From contig NZOF01000007.1 in NCBI GenBank assembly GCA_002695185.1, positions 1 to 64,000 of the forward strand: 64,000 nucleotides of DNA. The letters are read 5' to 3'. This document shows positions 36,072-43,691 of this stretch, one piece after another. The DNA is from Erythrobacter sp. GTDB lineage: Bacteria; Pseudomonadota; Alphaproteobacteria; Sphingomonadales; Sphingomonadaceae. The notes below the pieces were generated by a model that saw nothing but the letters and a program-made list of their open reading frames with translations, had not been told where the DNA came from and searched no databases. Both the position numbers and the translations under genes were made by a program. Positions within the stretch are counted from its first letter, which is position 1; every line of letters begins with the position of its first letter.

Positions 36072-36362
36072 TCACCCTGCCATCAGTCGAAGGTAGGAGG
36101 GTGGCGTCGCCCTCAAGCCGGTGAACCCGGCAGGAAGGTGCCAATAGGCCATGTGCAGCAGCCAGGATGCCGCCCGTCCTGCCTTAGCGCGCTTCAAACC
36201 CCACCAGCCTGCTCCAGCGAGCAGAATTCCGATGAGAATATGCTGAGACAGGATCCCCCAGGTGAACGGGATCACCAGCGCGAGGAACTCATCCAGGGTC
36301 CACAGCCCGATCAGTTCTGGATCATCTAGATGTGTCGGAATGACATATTTGTCCGCGGCCAT
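36072..36362 (-). CDS. traL: TraL, small inner-membrane pilus assembly protein (VirB3-like)
   Basis: A 96-aa protein with a characteristic N-terminus (YVIPTHLDDPELIGLWTLDEF) and two membrane helices (about 27-50). It is VirB3-like in position and topology. GGAGGG seven bases before ATG 36362. It follows the pilin gene by 56 bp. Confidence 0.9.
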   Translation of the reverse strand: MAADKYVIPTHLDDPELIGLWTLDEFLALVIPFTWGILSQHILIGILLAGAGWWGLKRAKAGRAASWLLHMAYWHLPAGFTGLRATPPSYLRLMAG

Positions 36363-36418
36363 CGCACCACCCTCCAAAGGACCGGTCCGGCGCTGCCACG
36401 CCGGCAGGCCCAAGCCCG

Positions 36419-36739
36419 TCAGATCGTGGCGGTGACCGTCGAGGTGACGATCGGAACACCGGTGCCCGCGCCGACGCCCACGCCGACGGGGATTGCGATC
36501 TGGCCCATCGAGAAGCGGCCCGAGGCGAGAGCCACGACGCCACCCGCGAGCGAGAGCACGGTGATGATCTTGCCGCCCGAACCTTCGAGGAAGTCGGTGA
36601 ACTTGGTCAGGGCGGTGTCGAAGGTTGTGTCGGCGCCGGCGAATGCCGGCCCAGCGAACATGATGAGCGCGAACGCAAGCGCAGCGATCGCGAGGATCGC
36701 CAACTCCGCCCTGCCACCATGCCTCAGTACCTGTTGCAT
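36419..36739 (-). CDS. traA: TraA, F-type propilin
   Basis: A 106-aa propilin with a long leader (about 34 residues, cleavage predicted after AFA). The mature segment is about 72 residues with two hydrophobic helices separated by a small basic loop (GRFSMG), the two-helix topology of F and VirB2 pilins. It is first in the operon, as in F. GAAGGA lies 8 nt before the ATG. The S26 peptidase at 27444 may process it; the C-terminus (TSTVTATI) could be trimmed as in R27/RP4-type pilins. Confidence 0.85.
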   Translation of the reverse strand: MQQVLRHGGRAELAILAIAALAFALIMFAGPAFAGADTTFDTALTKFTDFLEGSGGKIITVLSLAGGVVALASGRFSMGQIAIPVGVGVGAGTGVPIVTSTVTATI

Positions 36740-37151
36740 GCGTGTTTCCTTCCGGTTGAGACGCGGCGGTTTCCGCGCCCAGTCGAAAGGTGACCCCTCG
36801 CCGCCCGAGGCGGCAACGATCGCCCGCTCCGTCCGTCTGCGAACAGGAATTAATTGGGTGACTGCGGCGCGATTGGCCTTTCAGCCCGACCGTCCCGGCG
36901 CCCGATTCGGACCAATGCGGGCCCACAGGCGCGCCAGCCTGGCTCGCATCCGGTGCCACACTGGCTCGGATTCTGACTCACCCCGACGACTCGGATGCGG
37001 CAGGCCGATCAATTGCGAACCCATCGATTAAAGGCTAGGTTCACACATCAGGAATCAGGATGGTTTCAGCGGTCTCAACTACAACCGGGCCGCCGACTGG
37101 CAAGGGGGTCGATCGCGGGTGCCAGGCAGGGGGCGATCAGGACGTGCGCAA
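36740..37151. promoter_or_regulatory. Divergent intergenic region upstream of the transfer operon
   Basis: This 412-bp region has no credible gene. It must hold the transfer-operon promoter (leftward) and that of the 155-aa gene (rightward). A perfect inverted repeat GCCGCC-CGA-GGCGGC lies at 36800-36814 near traA. A loose sigma-70-like pair, TTGCGA and TAGGTT with a 17-bp spacer, lies near 37010-37040 for the rightward gene. No obvious oriT-like nick region or direct-repeat array was recognised. Confidence 0.4.
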
Positions 37152-37619
37152 ATGACTGGCGCCTCTCGGCAATATGCCTTCGATGTTTCCGAGCATTTCT
37201 TTCGGCTTACGACCGAAAGCGTGCGCATCCGATCCAACGAGACGCGCAAGTATCAAACGCTCGGAACGCTCGTGAATGCGCGGACCGCCTGCGCTCATTG
37301 CCTGGAACATGATCCTGCGGTTCTGCGCTCTCACCTCGACAAAATTCCGACCAAGGGCGACATCCGGATTTATCTGCGCGTAAAGGCGAGCAGCGCTGAC
37401 AGTCTCTCCGAAGCGCAAGAGATGCTGGCAAAACGGCTTGGCGTCAGCCTTTCCTTGGGCGACACACTTTCAGTTCTTCTGTTCGACTACATCGTCGAGC
37501 AGAAGGCCTTGGAGGTCTTGGGGAAGCTCAAAGAGGCAGGACTCGATGAGCCGAGCGCCAAACGCGGCGAACTGAATGCGAACGAGTCGCAAGAAGGAAA
37601 TGTCATTCGTCTCAATTAG
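37152..37619 (+). CDS. Hypothetical 155-aa protein, possible DNA-binding factor of the transfer region
   Basis: This protein is divergent from the pilin gene, where F plasmids place relaxosome or regulatory genes. The N-terminal third contains Cys-containing ARTACAHCLEHD. The centre (IRIYLRVKASSADSLSEAQEMLAKRLGVSLSLGDTLSVLLFDYIVEQKA) has a beta-strand followed by two helices, like a ribbon-helix-helix DNA-binding fold. No closer match is recognised. The start at ATG 37152 is preferred over GTG-type starts upstream. A role as an accessory relaxosome protein or regulator is inference. Confidence 0.5.
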   Translation: MTGASRQYAFDVSEHFFRLTTESVRIRSNETRKYQTLGTLVNARTACAHCLEHDPAVLRSHLDKIPTKGDIRIYLRVKASSADSLSEAQEMLAKRLGVSLSLGDTLSVLLFDYIVEQKALEVLGKLKEAGLDEPSAKRGELNANESQEGNVIRLN

Positions 37620-37722
37620 TTAGCACTCTATCGCAAGCCGACTATGCGGTCTACCGCTTCTTGCCAACACTTGATCGGTATGATTTGCTGCTGAGACTGA
37701 GCAGGATCAGGGGGCCTTCTGC

Positions 37723-38271
37723 ATGTCATCCCTTGCCAGCAATGTGGCTACATCGGCGCCGGACGAAAGCGAGCCCGGGGAAGAGGCGCCGCGCATCCCC
37801 GTCAGGGACTATATCCCGTACATCCTGCAGGCGATGGCGGACCAGAATGTCAGCATCCGCAAGCTCGCGCTCAAGACCGGCATCAGGCGTGGTCGCCTCT
37901 CCAATCTGCTCCGGCTCGACCTCGACCCGTCGGCCCGCGAGAGCATGACTCTTGTCGAATTCCAGACCATCCTCCATGTGCTTGGCATCGGCTTCATCCA
38001 GGCCGTTCTCGGCGTCGAGACGCTGCGTGACCTGAGCCTGCTTCACGACGGCCGCTTCTCAACGATGATGCAGATGATCAGCGAAGTGTTCGCCAGCTTG
38101 CCGATCACGCTCGTCAACGCGCTCAACGAGGTCGAAGGCATGGACGGGACGGAAATCCGCCGCGAATGGGCAACGCCGCTCCGCGATGGCGTGGTCGATC
38201 GGGTCGTGCGGGAGGTCGCCGCGATCATCGAGCGGCGCGCCAAACTCGATCAGACATTCCGCCTGGACTGA
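37723..38271 (+). CDS. XRE-type helix-turn-helix regulator
   Basis: A 182-aa protein. The helix-turn-helix lies at about 41-65 (QNVSIRKLALKTGIRRGRLSNLL), within a lambda-repressor-like domain up to about 95. A C-terminal helical domain follows (about 100-182), of a type not recognised. It lies 103 bp downstream of the 155-aa gene on the same strand and may be a partner in regulation of the transfer operon. Confidence 0.6.
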   Translation: MSSLASNVATSAPDESEPGEEAPRIPVRDYIPYILQAMADQNVSIRKLALKTGIRRGRLSNLLRLDLDPSARESMTLVEFQTILHVLGIGFIQAVLGVETLRDLSLLHDGRFSTMMQMISEVFASLPITLVNALNEVEGMDGTEIRREWATPLRDGVVDRVVREVAAIIERRAKLDQTFRLD

Positions 38272-38329
38272 CGAACGCCGAGGGCTCGCCCGACAGCTCC
38301 CGCCAAGGCGAACGCGACATCCTCTCTCG

Positions 38330-39304
38330 TCAAAAGCTCGAGACGGTGGCAGCGCGGCCCGGGATTGCGGCCAACTTAGGCTCCGAATTCTGTCGGCTCC
38401 ACGAGCCCGAGACGCTCGCCTGACGGGCAAAGCCGCTGAGGCGCCGCCAGTTCAGGAGGATGTCGTCCACATAGGCCTGCGTCTCCGCGATGCGCGGCAC
38501 GAGTCCACCTCGAACGCGGCCGGGCCCCGCATTGTACGCGGCAAGCGCTAGGTGGACCTGTCCAAATCGGTCAAGTTGCTGACGCAGATAGCGCGCGCCG
38601 CCATGGAGGTTCTGTTCGGAGTCGTAACGGTTCACACCGAGCCCGGCGGCCGTGCCCGCCATGAGCTGGGTGAGACCAAACGCATCCTTGGGCGACACAG
38701 CGCGATCGTTGTAGCGGCTCTCGCGGATAATCATCGCATCGAACAGGCTCACGGGGATGCCATATTGGCAGGCGATCGCGCTCATCATCCCATAGTATCC
38801 CGCCCGCCGATACTCAGCCTCGGCGCTCAGAAAGCCGGTGGGCCGGTAGCCGCCGGGATAGCAACCGGGCGTGTGTGCGGTGGAGGCCCGCGCGAAGGCC
38901 AGTCCCCCACGCATCCATGCCGGCACCGGGATATCGGACACCGAAGGCGCCGGATCGATCGCCGGCATCGCAGCGGCCGACGCGGCCACGGCAGCGGCGT
39001 CCGGATGCTGTTCGCCGCTTTGCGCCCCGTCCGCTGCGGCCGAATAGCTCTGCGCCATCTGGAACCGCACCCATTGCCGGCTGAGGTCATAGATCCTGAA
39101 CGACGCCGGAATCTCCGGCACCGCAGTGGAGGGAGAGGGAGCCGACGCCTCTTCGTCGTGGGCCGGCACTGGTTTCGTCGGGACGGGCGTGGCCATAGAG
39201 ATCAGCTGAACTGTTCGCGCTCTGCTCGGCGACGCCGGCGCAGCATGGACGGCGGTGTTCAAAAAGATCGCGAGCGCGGCTCCGACCAGGAAAAATGCTT
39301 TCAT
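38330..39304 (-). CDS. Periplasmic lytic transglycosylase (SLT domain)
   Basis: A 324-aa protein with a signal peptide (about 1-21) and a long Ala/Pro-rich linker. The C-terminal SLT catalytic domain has the active-site Glu195 in IIRESRYND, plus AFGLTQLMAGTA and AAYNAGPGRV motifs. Such enzymes open peptidoglycan for type IV secretion assembly (VirB1/P19/TraL-like role), and its place next to the tra cluster fits. GGGAGGTCTT selects ATG 39304. Confidence 0.85.
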   Translation of the reverse strand: MKAFFLVGAALAIFLNTAVHAAPASPSRARTVQLISMATPVPTKPVPAHDEEASAPSPSTAVPEIPASFRIYDLSRQWVRFQMAQSYSAAADGAQSGEQHPDAAAVAASAAAMPAIDPAPSVSDIPVPAWMRGGLAFARASTAHTPGCYPGGYRPTGFLSAEAEYRRAGYYGMMSAIACQYGIPVSLFDAMIIRESRYNDRAVSPKDAFGLTQLMAGTAAGLGVNRYDSEQNLHGGARYLRQQLDRFGQVHLALAAYNAGPGRVRGGLVPRIAETQAYVDDILLNWRRLSGFARQASVSGSWSRQNSEPKLAAIPGRAATVSSF

Positions 39305-39413
39305 AAGACCTCCCAAGTCCCTGTCCGACGAAAGTGGAGATCAACTCGAATTGCGTTGTCAATCCCGCCACGTCGCGCCAGACTTCGCGCCACCTGCTCG
39401 AAAAGGATCGACC

Positions 39414-40709
39414 ATGTGGCTGATCGATCGGCATAGCGACGGGCACGGCAGCCGTCGCATCCCCCTCCCCGACGTCGTCCGATCGGCGCTGGTGCGCTGG
39501 TATATTGGCGAAGGCTCGCGCAGCGATGAGGAAGCCGGAATCACGCTCGTCCAGCAGGCGCGGCTCGGCGAGAAGTGGCTGGCATGCGATTGTCTTGCCG
39601 ACCATGAGCCGCCGCCGATCCTGACACCTGCCTTCCTCTCCGAAGCGGAAACCTACTACCTACGCCGCCTGACCGGCGCCAAGCGCCCCGAGCATCTTCC
39701 CGATTGCCCGTTCTTCCGGGACCAGGCGACCAATCGCATGTCCGAGATCAGGCCCCCGCATTCGCCCGCCGATCCGCCCGAGGGATTTTTTGAGGTGCTG
39801 CGCCCGGCGCCCGAGAAGCTGGCGCAGAAGCCCGAGAGCGCCAGCAGCGATGATCGAACCCGTCACGCCTCGGTGCCGCGCCTGGCGCGGCTGCTGTGGC
39901 GCCTCATGAGCTTATCGGGAGTCCAGCGGACCCCGCCGCCGCAAGAGGATCTGTCCGCCCGGTCCATCGCAGACGAGTTTCGCGCCCTGAGCGCCGCGGC
40001 CGCACGGATTGAAATCGCCCCCGGGATAGAGCTAGGCCGGGTGCTCTGGACTCATGCGCTTGCGTTTCACAGCAATCGTGTCTATGCCGGCCTGCGCGAA
40101 CTCTCGCGTCAATGGCCCCGCGGGCATGCTCCCCAGGCATTTCTCGCCCTCTATGCGAGCGCCGTCCAAGGCTCGACAATCATTGTCGCCGGCGCCGAGC
40201 CAGTCACGCTCGCCAACCGCGTCCAGTCGCCTTCGATCCGAGGCAATGTCATCAAGGGCCCCTATCTCGTCCTCGTCGTCGTGGGTGAATATCCCGAGGC
40301 ACACGGCTATGCGGCGCTCAGGGCCTATGCACAGCCCATTGTTTCCGGCCAACGTTTCGTTCCGGTCGACTCCGAATTCGAGCGCGCGGTGTATCGCAGC
40401 CTGCTCGAGACCCGCCGGCTGCTGGACAAGGCCGGCGTCGATCTCGTGATCGAGAAGCCCCTGTTCGACCGCCTGACGCAGCGTGGCGCATGCCGACCCG
40501 ACTTCCTGCTCGAGGCGCGCTCGCGCGCAACCGGCGAAGTCCGGCAGCTTATCGTGGAAGCCATGGGCTTTGTGAGCGACGACTATCTTGCGGCGAAAGC
40601 CGTCACCCATCCGCGCATGGAACTGATCGCCCCAATCCTTTCGGTTTCCGTGGAGGACGTCGATCGCGCGGCAGTCCCATCGATGATTCGTGCCACCCTG
40701 CGCGTATGA
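39414..40709 (+). CDS. Plasmid-associated protein with Cys/His cluster and PD-(D/E)-like motif, function unknown
   Basis: A 431-aa protein. Near the N-terminus C58-x-C60 and H94-LPD-C98 could bind zinc, a pattern seen in DUF1173-type proteins of conjugative elements. Near the C-terminus ACRPDFLLEA (about 359-368), followed by LIVEAMGF (about 379-386), resembles the D-(x)n-E core of PD-(D/E)XK nucleases, although a clear Lys is lacking. The middle region is unassigned. AAGGATC precedes ATG 39414. It is divergent from the transglycosylase gene and may act in DNA processing during transfer, but this is inference. Confidence 0.5.
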   Translation: MWLIDRHSDGHGSRRIPLPDVVRSALVRWYIGEGSRSDEEAGITLVQQARLGEKWLACDCLADHEPPPILTPAFLSEAETYYLRRLTGAKRPEHLPDCPFFRDQATNRMSEIRPPHSPADPPEGFFEVLRPAPEKLAQKPESASSDDRTRHASVPRLARLLWRLMSLSGVQRTPPPQEDLSARSIADEFRALSAAAARIEIAPGIELGRVLWTHALAFHSNRVYAGLRELSRQWPRGHAPQAFLALYASAVQGSTIIVAGAEPVTLANRVQSPSIRGNVIKGPYLVLVVVGEYPEAHGYAALRAYAQPIVSGQRFVPVDSEFERAVYRSLLETRRLLDKAGVDLVIEKPLFDRLTQRGACRPDFLLEARSRATGEVRQLIVEAMGFVSDDYLAAKAVTHPRMELIAPILSVSVEDVDRAAVPSMIRATLRV

Positions 40710-40711
40710 GA

Positions 40712-40981
40712 TCAGGACCAGGTCAAGGTTGCGGCAAACCAGCCGGCGATAGCGAGCGTCACCGGAGTCGAGAGCAAGTAGAGCTTTTGCCAGCGCCACC
40801 AGGTCCTCGGCAGAAACACGACCGCCGAGCGAACGTCTCGAACCTGTGTCCAGGCGCGCTCGCGTATCAGTTGCGCCGCAAGAACGGCGACCGACAGCGC
40901 CACCGCGATCGCACAGCACAGGCCGACCGCCACATAGATGGCGATCCAATTGGCGATCTCGGCCTGCGTAAGGTGCGTCAT
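40712..40981 (-). CDS. Hypothetical two-helix membrane protein (89 aa)
   Basis: The protein has two hydrophobic helices (about 10-35 and 65-86) separated by a basic loop (RERAWTQVRDVRSAVVFLPRTWWRW). No family is recognised. It converges on the 431-aa gene with a 2-bp gap. ATG 40981 is chosen over TTG 40999. Confidence 0.5.
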   Translation of the reverse strand: MTHLTQAEIANWIAIYVAVGLCCAIAVALSVAVLAAQLIRERAWTQVRDVRSAVVFLPRTWWRWQKLYLLSTPVTLAIAGWFAATLTWS

Positions 40982-41298
40982 TCCTGTTTCGTGCCCCAAT
41001 GCTCAGATCGCGCCGGATCGGTTCAGATCCTCCTTGCGCGCCGTCCGCCCCCTATCTCACACGCGTTGTCGAACGCTTAACTCCAAATTTATCGCGAACT
41101 GCACCAGTTGAACGCCTTCAGGCTTCCCCCTTTTATAACGGGCGGCCGAGAGACAACACCGAATGTTCCGGTCGCTTGGGCCGGCACATGGTTTGAAGGT
41201 ATCTGTCTTCGCCATACCGAAGGCAACTGATCTTCGAGGTAGACAGAGCTGTGCTAGCGACGGTTTTGATGATCGCCTTTGATGGAGAAGAGTTGATC
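40982..41298. other. Intergenic region without a credible gene
   Basis: This 317-bp stretch lies between a leftward membrane-protein gene and a rightward 75-aa gene. Short imperfect repeats around CGAAG/CTTCG (near 41217-41240) are the only structure seen. Confidence 0.4.
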
Positions 41299-41526
41299 AT
41301 GATCCAAGACAACGACGATTCAGCCAGGGCCGCGCTGATCCGGTTCGTGGACGAGCGATGGACCCGCAGCTTCGGAGACATGCCTCTTCCACTCGATGAT
41401 GATGAGCGCGTGCGCCGGTTCTTCGTCGGCGAGAACGACAGCTACGTTATCGCCGAAGCGGATCTGAGCAACGCGGCCAAGGCGTGGGAGCGTCTTGTGG
41501 CCCAGCGCCCCGAAGACCCACGTTGA
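41299..41526 (+). CDS. Hypothetical acidic 75-aa protein
   Basis: A small soluble acidic protein (MIQDNDDSARAALI start; ends AKAWERLVAQRPEDPR). No motif or family is recognised. It starts at ATG 41299 after a weak GGAGAAG. The coding pattern is plausible but short, and the open frame extends 16 codons upstream. Confidence 0.4.
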   Translation: MIQDNDDSARAALIRFVDERWTRSFGDMPLPLDDDERVRRFFVGENDSYVIAEADLSNAAKAWERLVAQRPEDPR

Positions 41527-41738
41527 GCCCCAGGCGAAGTCTATCGATCCCTCTGCAGGGTCAGGGACCACCCTAACGAATGGCGAGTTGCGAGTCCTTG
41601 ATGATTCACCGCTCCATGAAGCATCGCCCGATCTGACACGCGACTTCAGCCGTCGGGATCGGGCCCGCAGGTGCTCCTTCTCCTGGAAACAATCACCGTC
41701 CTCGGCGCGGCGAAAGGCAGCCGCTGCCGGTTCTGATC

Positions 41739-42968
41739 CTATCCCTGCGGATTATCGACCCTGGCGGAAAACAGCATCGGTCCATAGGCCGCGAGGAACA
41801 GCAACAAGGCGCCGCCCCAGCAGAGCGCCGCCGCCTCCATACCCAATGTGTAGTCCACCAGGCCGAGCGGCGCCACGACGCGCAGCACGGCCCCGACAGT
41901 GATGAGGATATAGGCAAGCACTGTCGGGCTTCCTGCCTTCAAAGCGTGGCCGGTATGTCCGAGGGTCGCCCGCGACATCACCGCCAGGATCATCGTCGCC
42001 ATTGCACCCGCCGTCAGCGCGTGGATCGCGGCCGAACGGAAAGCGAGCGCTCCAAGCCCATATCCTCCAACCAGCAACAGCCCGGCCGGAACCCAGAGAT
42101 ATCCGACATGGAGGATGAGCACGAGCGGATCGCGCGACGTGCGCCAGCCGCGCCACCGTGCAAGGCGGATCATTTGCAGCAATCCCGCGCCGATCAGCGC
42201 CCATGCGCCGACGCGCGCGTCGGGCGCTGCGACCCAGACCATAAGAGCGAGGGCCGTGATTCCGATCACGCCCAGATCGAAGCGGGTCGGCTGACCCGGC
42301 AGCCCCCCCTCGATCCCCTGCTTTGTCATCCAGTTACGCGTAAAGGACGGTATGATGCGACCGCCGATGAGCGAAATCATCAGCACCACGAGCGAAACCG
42401 CCGCTCGCCATCCAAGATCGGGGTCGCCGATCAGCCCGGCGCCAGCCGCATGGTCGAGCGCATTGGCGACACCGAACAGCAGAACCAGACCGACAACTGG
42501 AAGATTTCGGTTCTTTGCGGCGATCACCTCGCAACCAGCCACCGTGGCCAGCACGCCATAGAAGGCGACGTCCAATACTGCCGCAGCGAGCGCGCCTAAG
42601 TGTTGCGAAAACAGAAGGGCTGGCCGGCCCACAAGCCAAAGGCCAGCAAGCGCGGCGAGCGGTTTCCCCGCGATGGGAAGCCGCCCTGTCCAGTTGGGAA
42701 TGGCGGTCAGCAGAAAGCCCGCCACCACCGCGCCAACGAAGCCAAACAGCATCTCGTGCCGATGCCAGGCGAGGGGGTCCAGAGTCGAGGGAAGCACGAA
42801 GACACCGGCAAGCGTGCACAGCCATATCGTCAGCGCGACCACCGCCCAGAGCGGACCCATGAAGAAGAACGGCCGGAACGCGCCGCGCAGGAAGGGCGAC
42901 GACACGGCCATTCGCGCGCGCCGCAGCGCGAGGATTCGCTCGGCTCTGGTGGTTGCCGCTTCGTTCAT
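41739..42968 (-). CDS. nnrS: NnrS-family haem-copper membrane protein
   Basis: A 409-aa inner-membrane protein with about 12 hydrophobic helices. The NnrS signatures are FRPFFFMG near the N-terminus, WHRHEMLFGFVGAVVAGFLLTAIPNWTG, RIIPSFTRNWM, and AIHALTAGAMATMILAVMSRATLGHTG with conserved His residues. NnrS proteins help cells survive nitric oxide. The start is uncertain (ATG 42968 or 42989). Its neighbours (cco operon, hcp remnant) fit a low-oxygen or nitrosative-stress theme. Confidence 0.9.
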   Translation of the reverse strand: MNEAATTRAERILALRRARMAVSSPFLRGAFRPFFFMGPLWAVVALTIWLCTLAGVFVLPSTLDPLAWHRHEMLFGFVGAVVAGFLLTAIPNWTGRLPIAGKPLAALAGLWLVGRPALLFSQHLGALAAAVLDVAFYGVLATVAGCEVIAAKNRNLPVVGLVLLFGVANALDHAAGAGLIGDPDLGWRAAVSLVVLMISLIGGRIIPSFTRNWMTKQGIEGGLPGQPTRFDLGVIGITALALMVWVAAPDARVGAWALIGAGLLQMIRLARWRGWRTSRDPLVLILHVGYLWVPAGLLLVGGYGLGALAFRSAAIHALTAGAMATMILAVMSRATLGHTGHALKAGSPTVLAYILITVGAVLRVVAPLGLVDYTLGMEAAALCWGGALLLFLAAYGPMLFSARVDNPQG

Positions 42969-43305
42969 AGCCGTCTTGTCTCCGGGCATGCTCAAGGCAC
43001 GACGACGGTCACCTTTCACACGATATCCTCAAGCGGACATCCGCAATGATCCGGAGGCAGGAAGGGTATCCCGCTAAGCAAGCCTATAGCTGACCGCGAT
43101 CTTCGCTTCATTCGCGTATCGCCGGATACGGCTCGGGTGTCCGGATTGGAGATCTGCCGCGCCGGCATTCGCCAAGTACTCGCCTACATTACAGCGGTTT
43201 GCGCGCAGCCTTCGCTCGCGCCGGGATGCTCAGCAATCGCGCACGCTCCATGTCAGCGCTGATGCTGACCCGGGCCGATCCCCCGGCGGTCTGTTGATCG
43301 GTCGG
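42969..43305. other. Intergenic region between nnrS and the end of the cco operon
   Basis: This 337-bp region has no convincing gene in any frame. It must contain the nnrS promoter and the end of the cco message. No clear FNR box or factor-independent terminator was seen. Confidence 0.4.
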
Positions 43306-43536
43306 TCAGTCCGGGCAGAATGATCGCTTGCGCGAGCCGCCCGCGTGGCATGCCACGAGACAGCATGGTTCGCCTGGGGCGGGTTGCGGCCGATCGGGAC
43401 GCACGGGGATGTTGACTGTCCTTGCCGATCCGTCGGCGCTGCACAGCTGCACTCTCAAGGTGCGGGCTGCCGGCACCGCACCCTGCAGCGCGGAAGGTGC
43501 CATGGCGAGCATGGCAAGAGCCGCGGCCGTTCTCAT
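43306..43536 (-). CDS. Small secreted Cys-rich protein at the end of the cco operon (76 aa)
   Basis: A signal peptide (about 1-23, cleavage near AAA) leads to a mature peptide of about 50 residues with cysteines at LRVQLC, PCCLVACH and SFCPD. The C-terminal CCLVACH is a CxxxCH-like cluster that could bind copper or, less likely, haem. Its ATG overlaps the ccoS TGA (ATGA), so it is co-translated with the oxidase assembly genes. No named Cco/Fix family is recognised. A periplasmic metal-handling role is inference. Confidence 0.55.
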   Translation of the reverse strand: MRTAAALAMLAMAPSALQGAVPAARTLRVQLCSADGSARTVNIPVRPDRPQPAPGEPCCLVACHAGGSRKRSFCPD

Positions 43537-43691
43537 GGCGTCCCTTTCTCCTCGTCGTCATCGATGAGGATGCGGTTGGCCGCGCCGTCCAGGTCATCAT
43601 ATTGGCCGCTTCGCATCGACCAGAAGAATGCCGCGAGACCCAGCAGTCCCAAAAACAGGGCCACAGGAATGAGGAAGGAGAGCCCCGTCAC
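43533..43691 (-). CDS. ccoS: CcoS/FixS, cbb3 oxidase assembly protein
   Basis: A 52-aa protein too short for most gene scans, read as MTGLSFLIPVALFLGLLGLA and onward. One membrane helix (about 3-26) is followed by the conserved W-x-x-x-x-GQYDDLDGAANRIL block and an acidic tail, diagnostic for CcoS. The start is GTG 43691, overlapping the ccoI stop (GTGA). The stop overlaps the next ATG. It is needed for cofactor insertion into cbb3 oxidase. Confidence 0.9.
   Translation of the reverse strand: MTGLSFLIPVALFLGLLGLAAFFWSMRSGQYDDLDGAANRILIDDDEEKGTP

Noticed and set aside
41293..41306. TTGATCATGATCCA as an FNR-like site
   Set aside because: It overlaps the likely start codon of the 75-aa gene; chance match is more likely.
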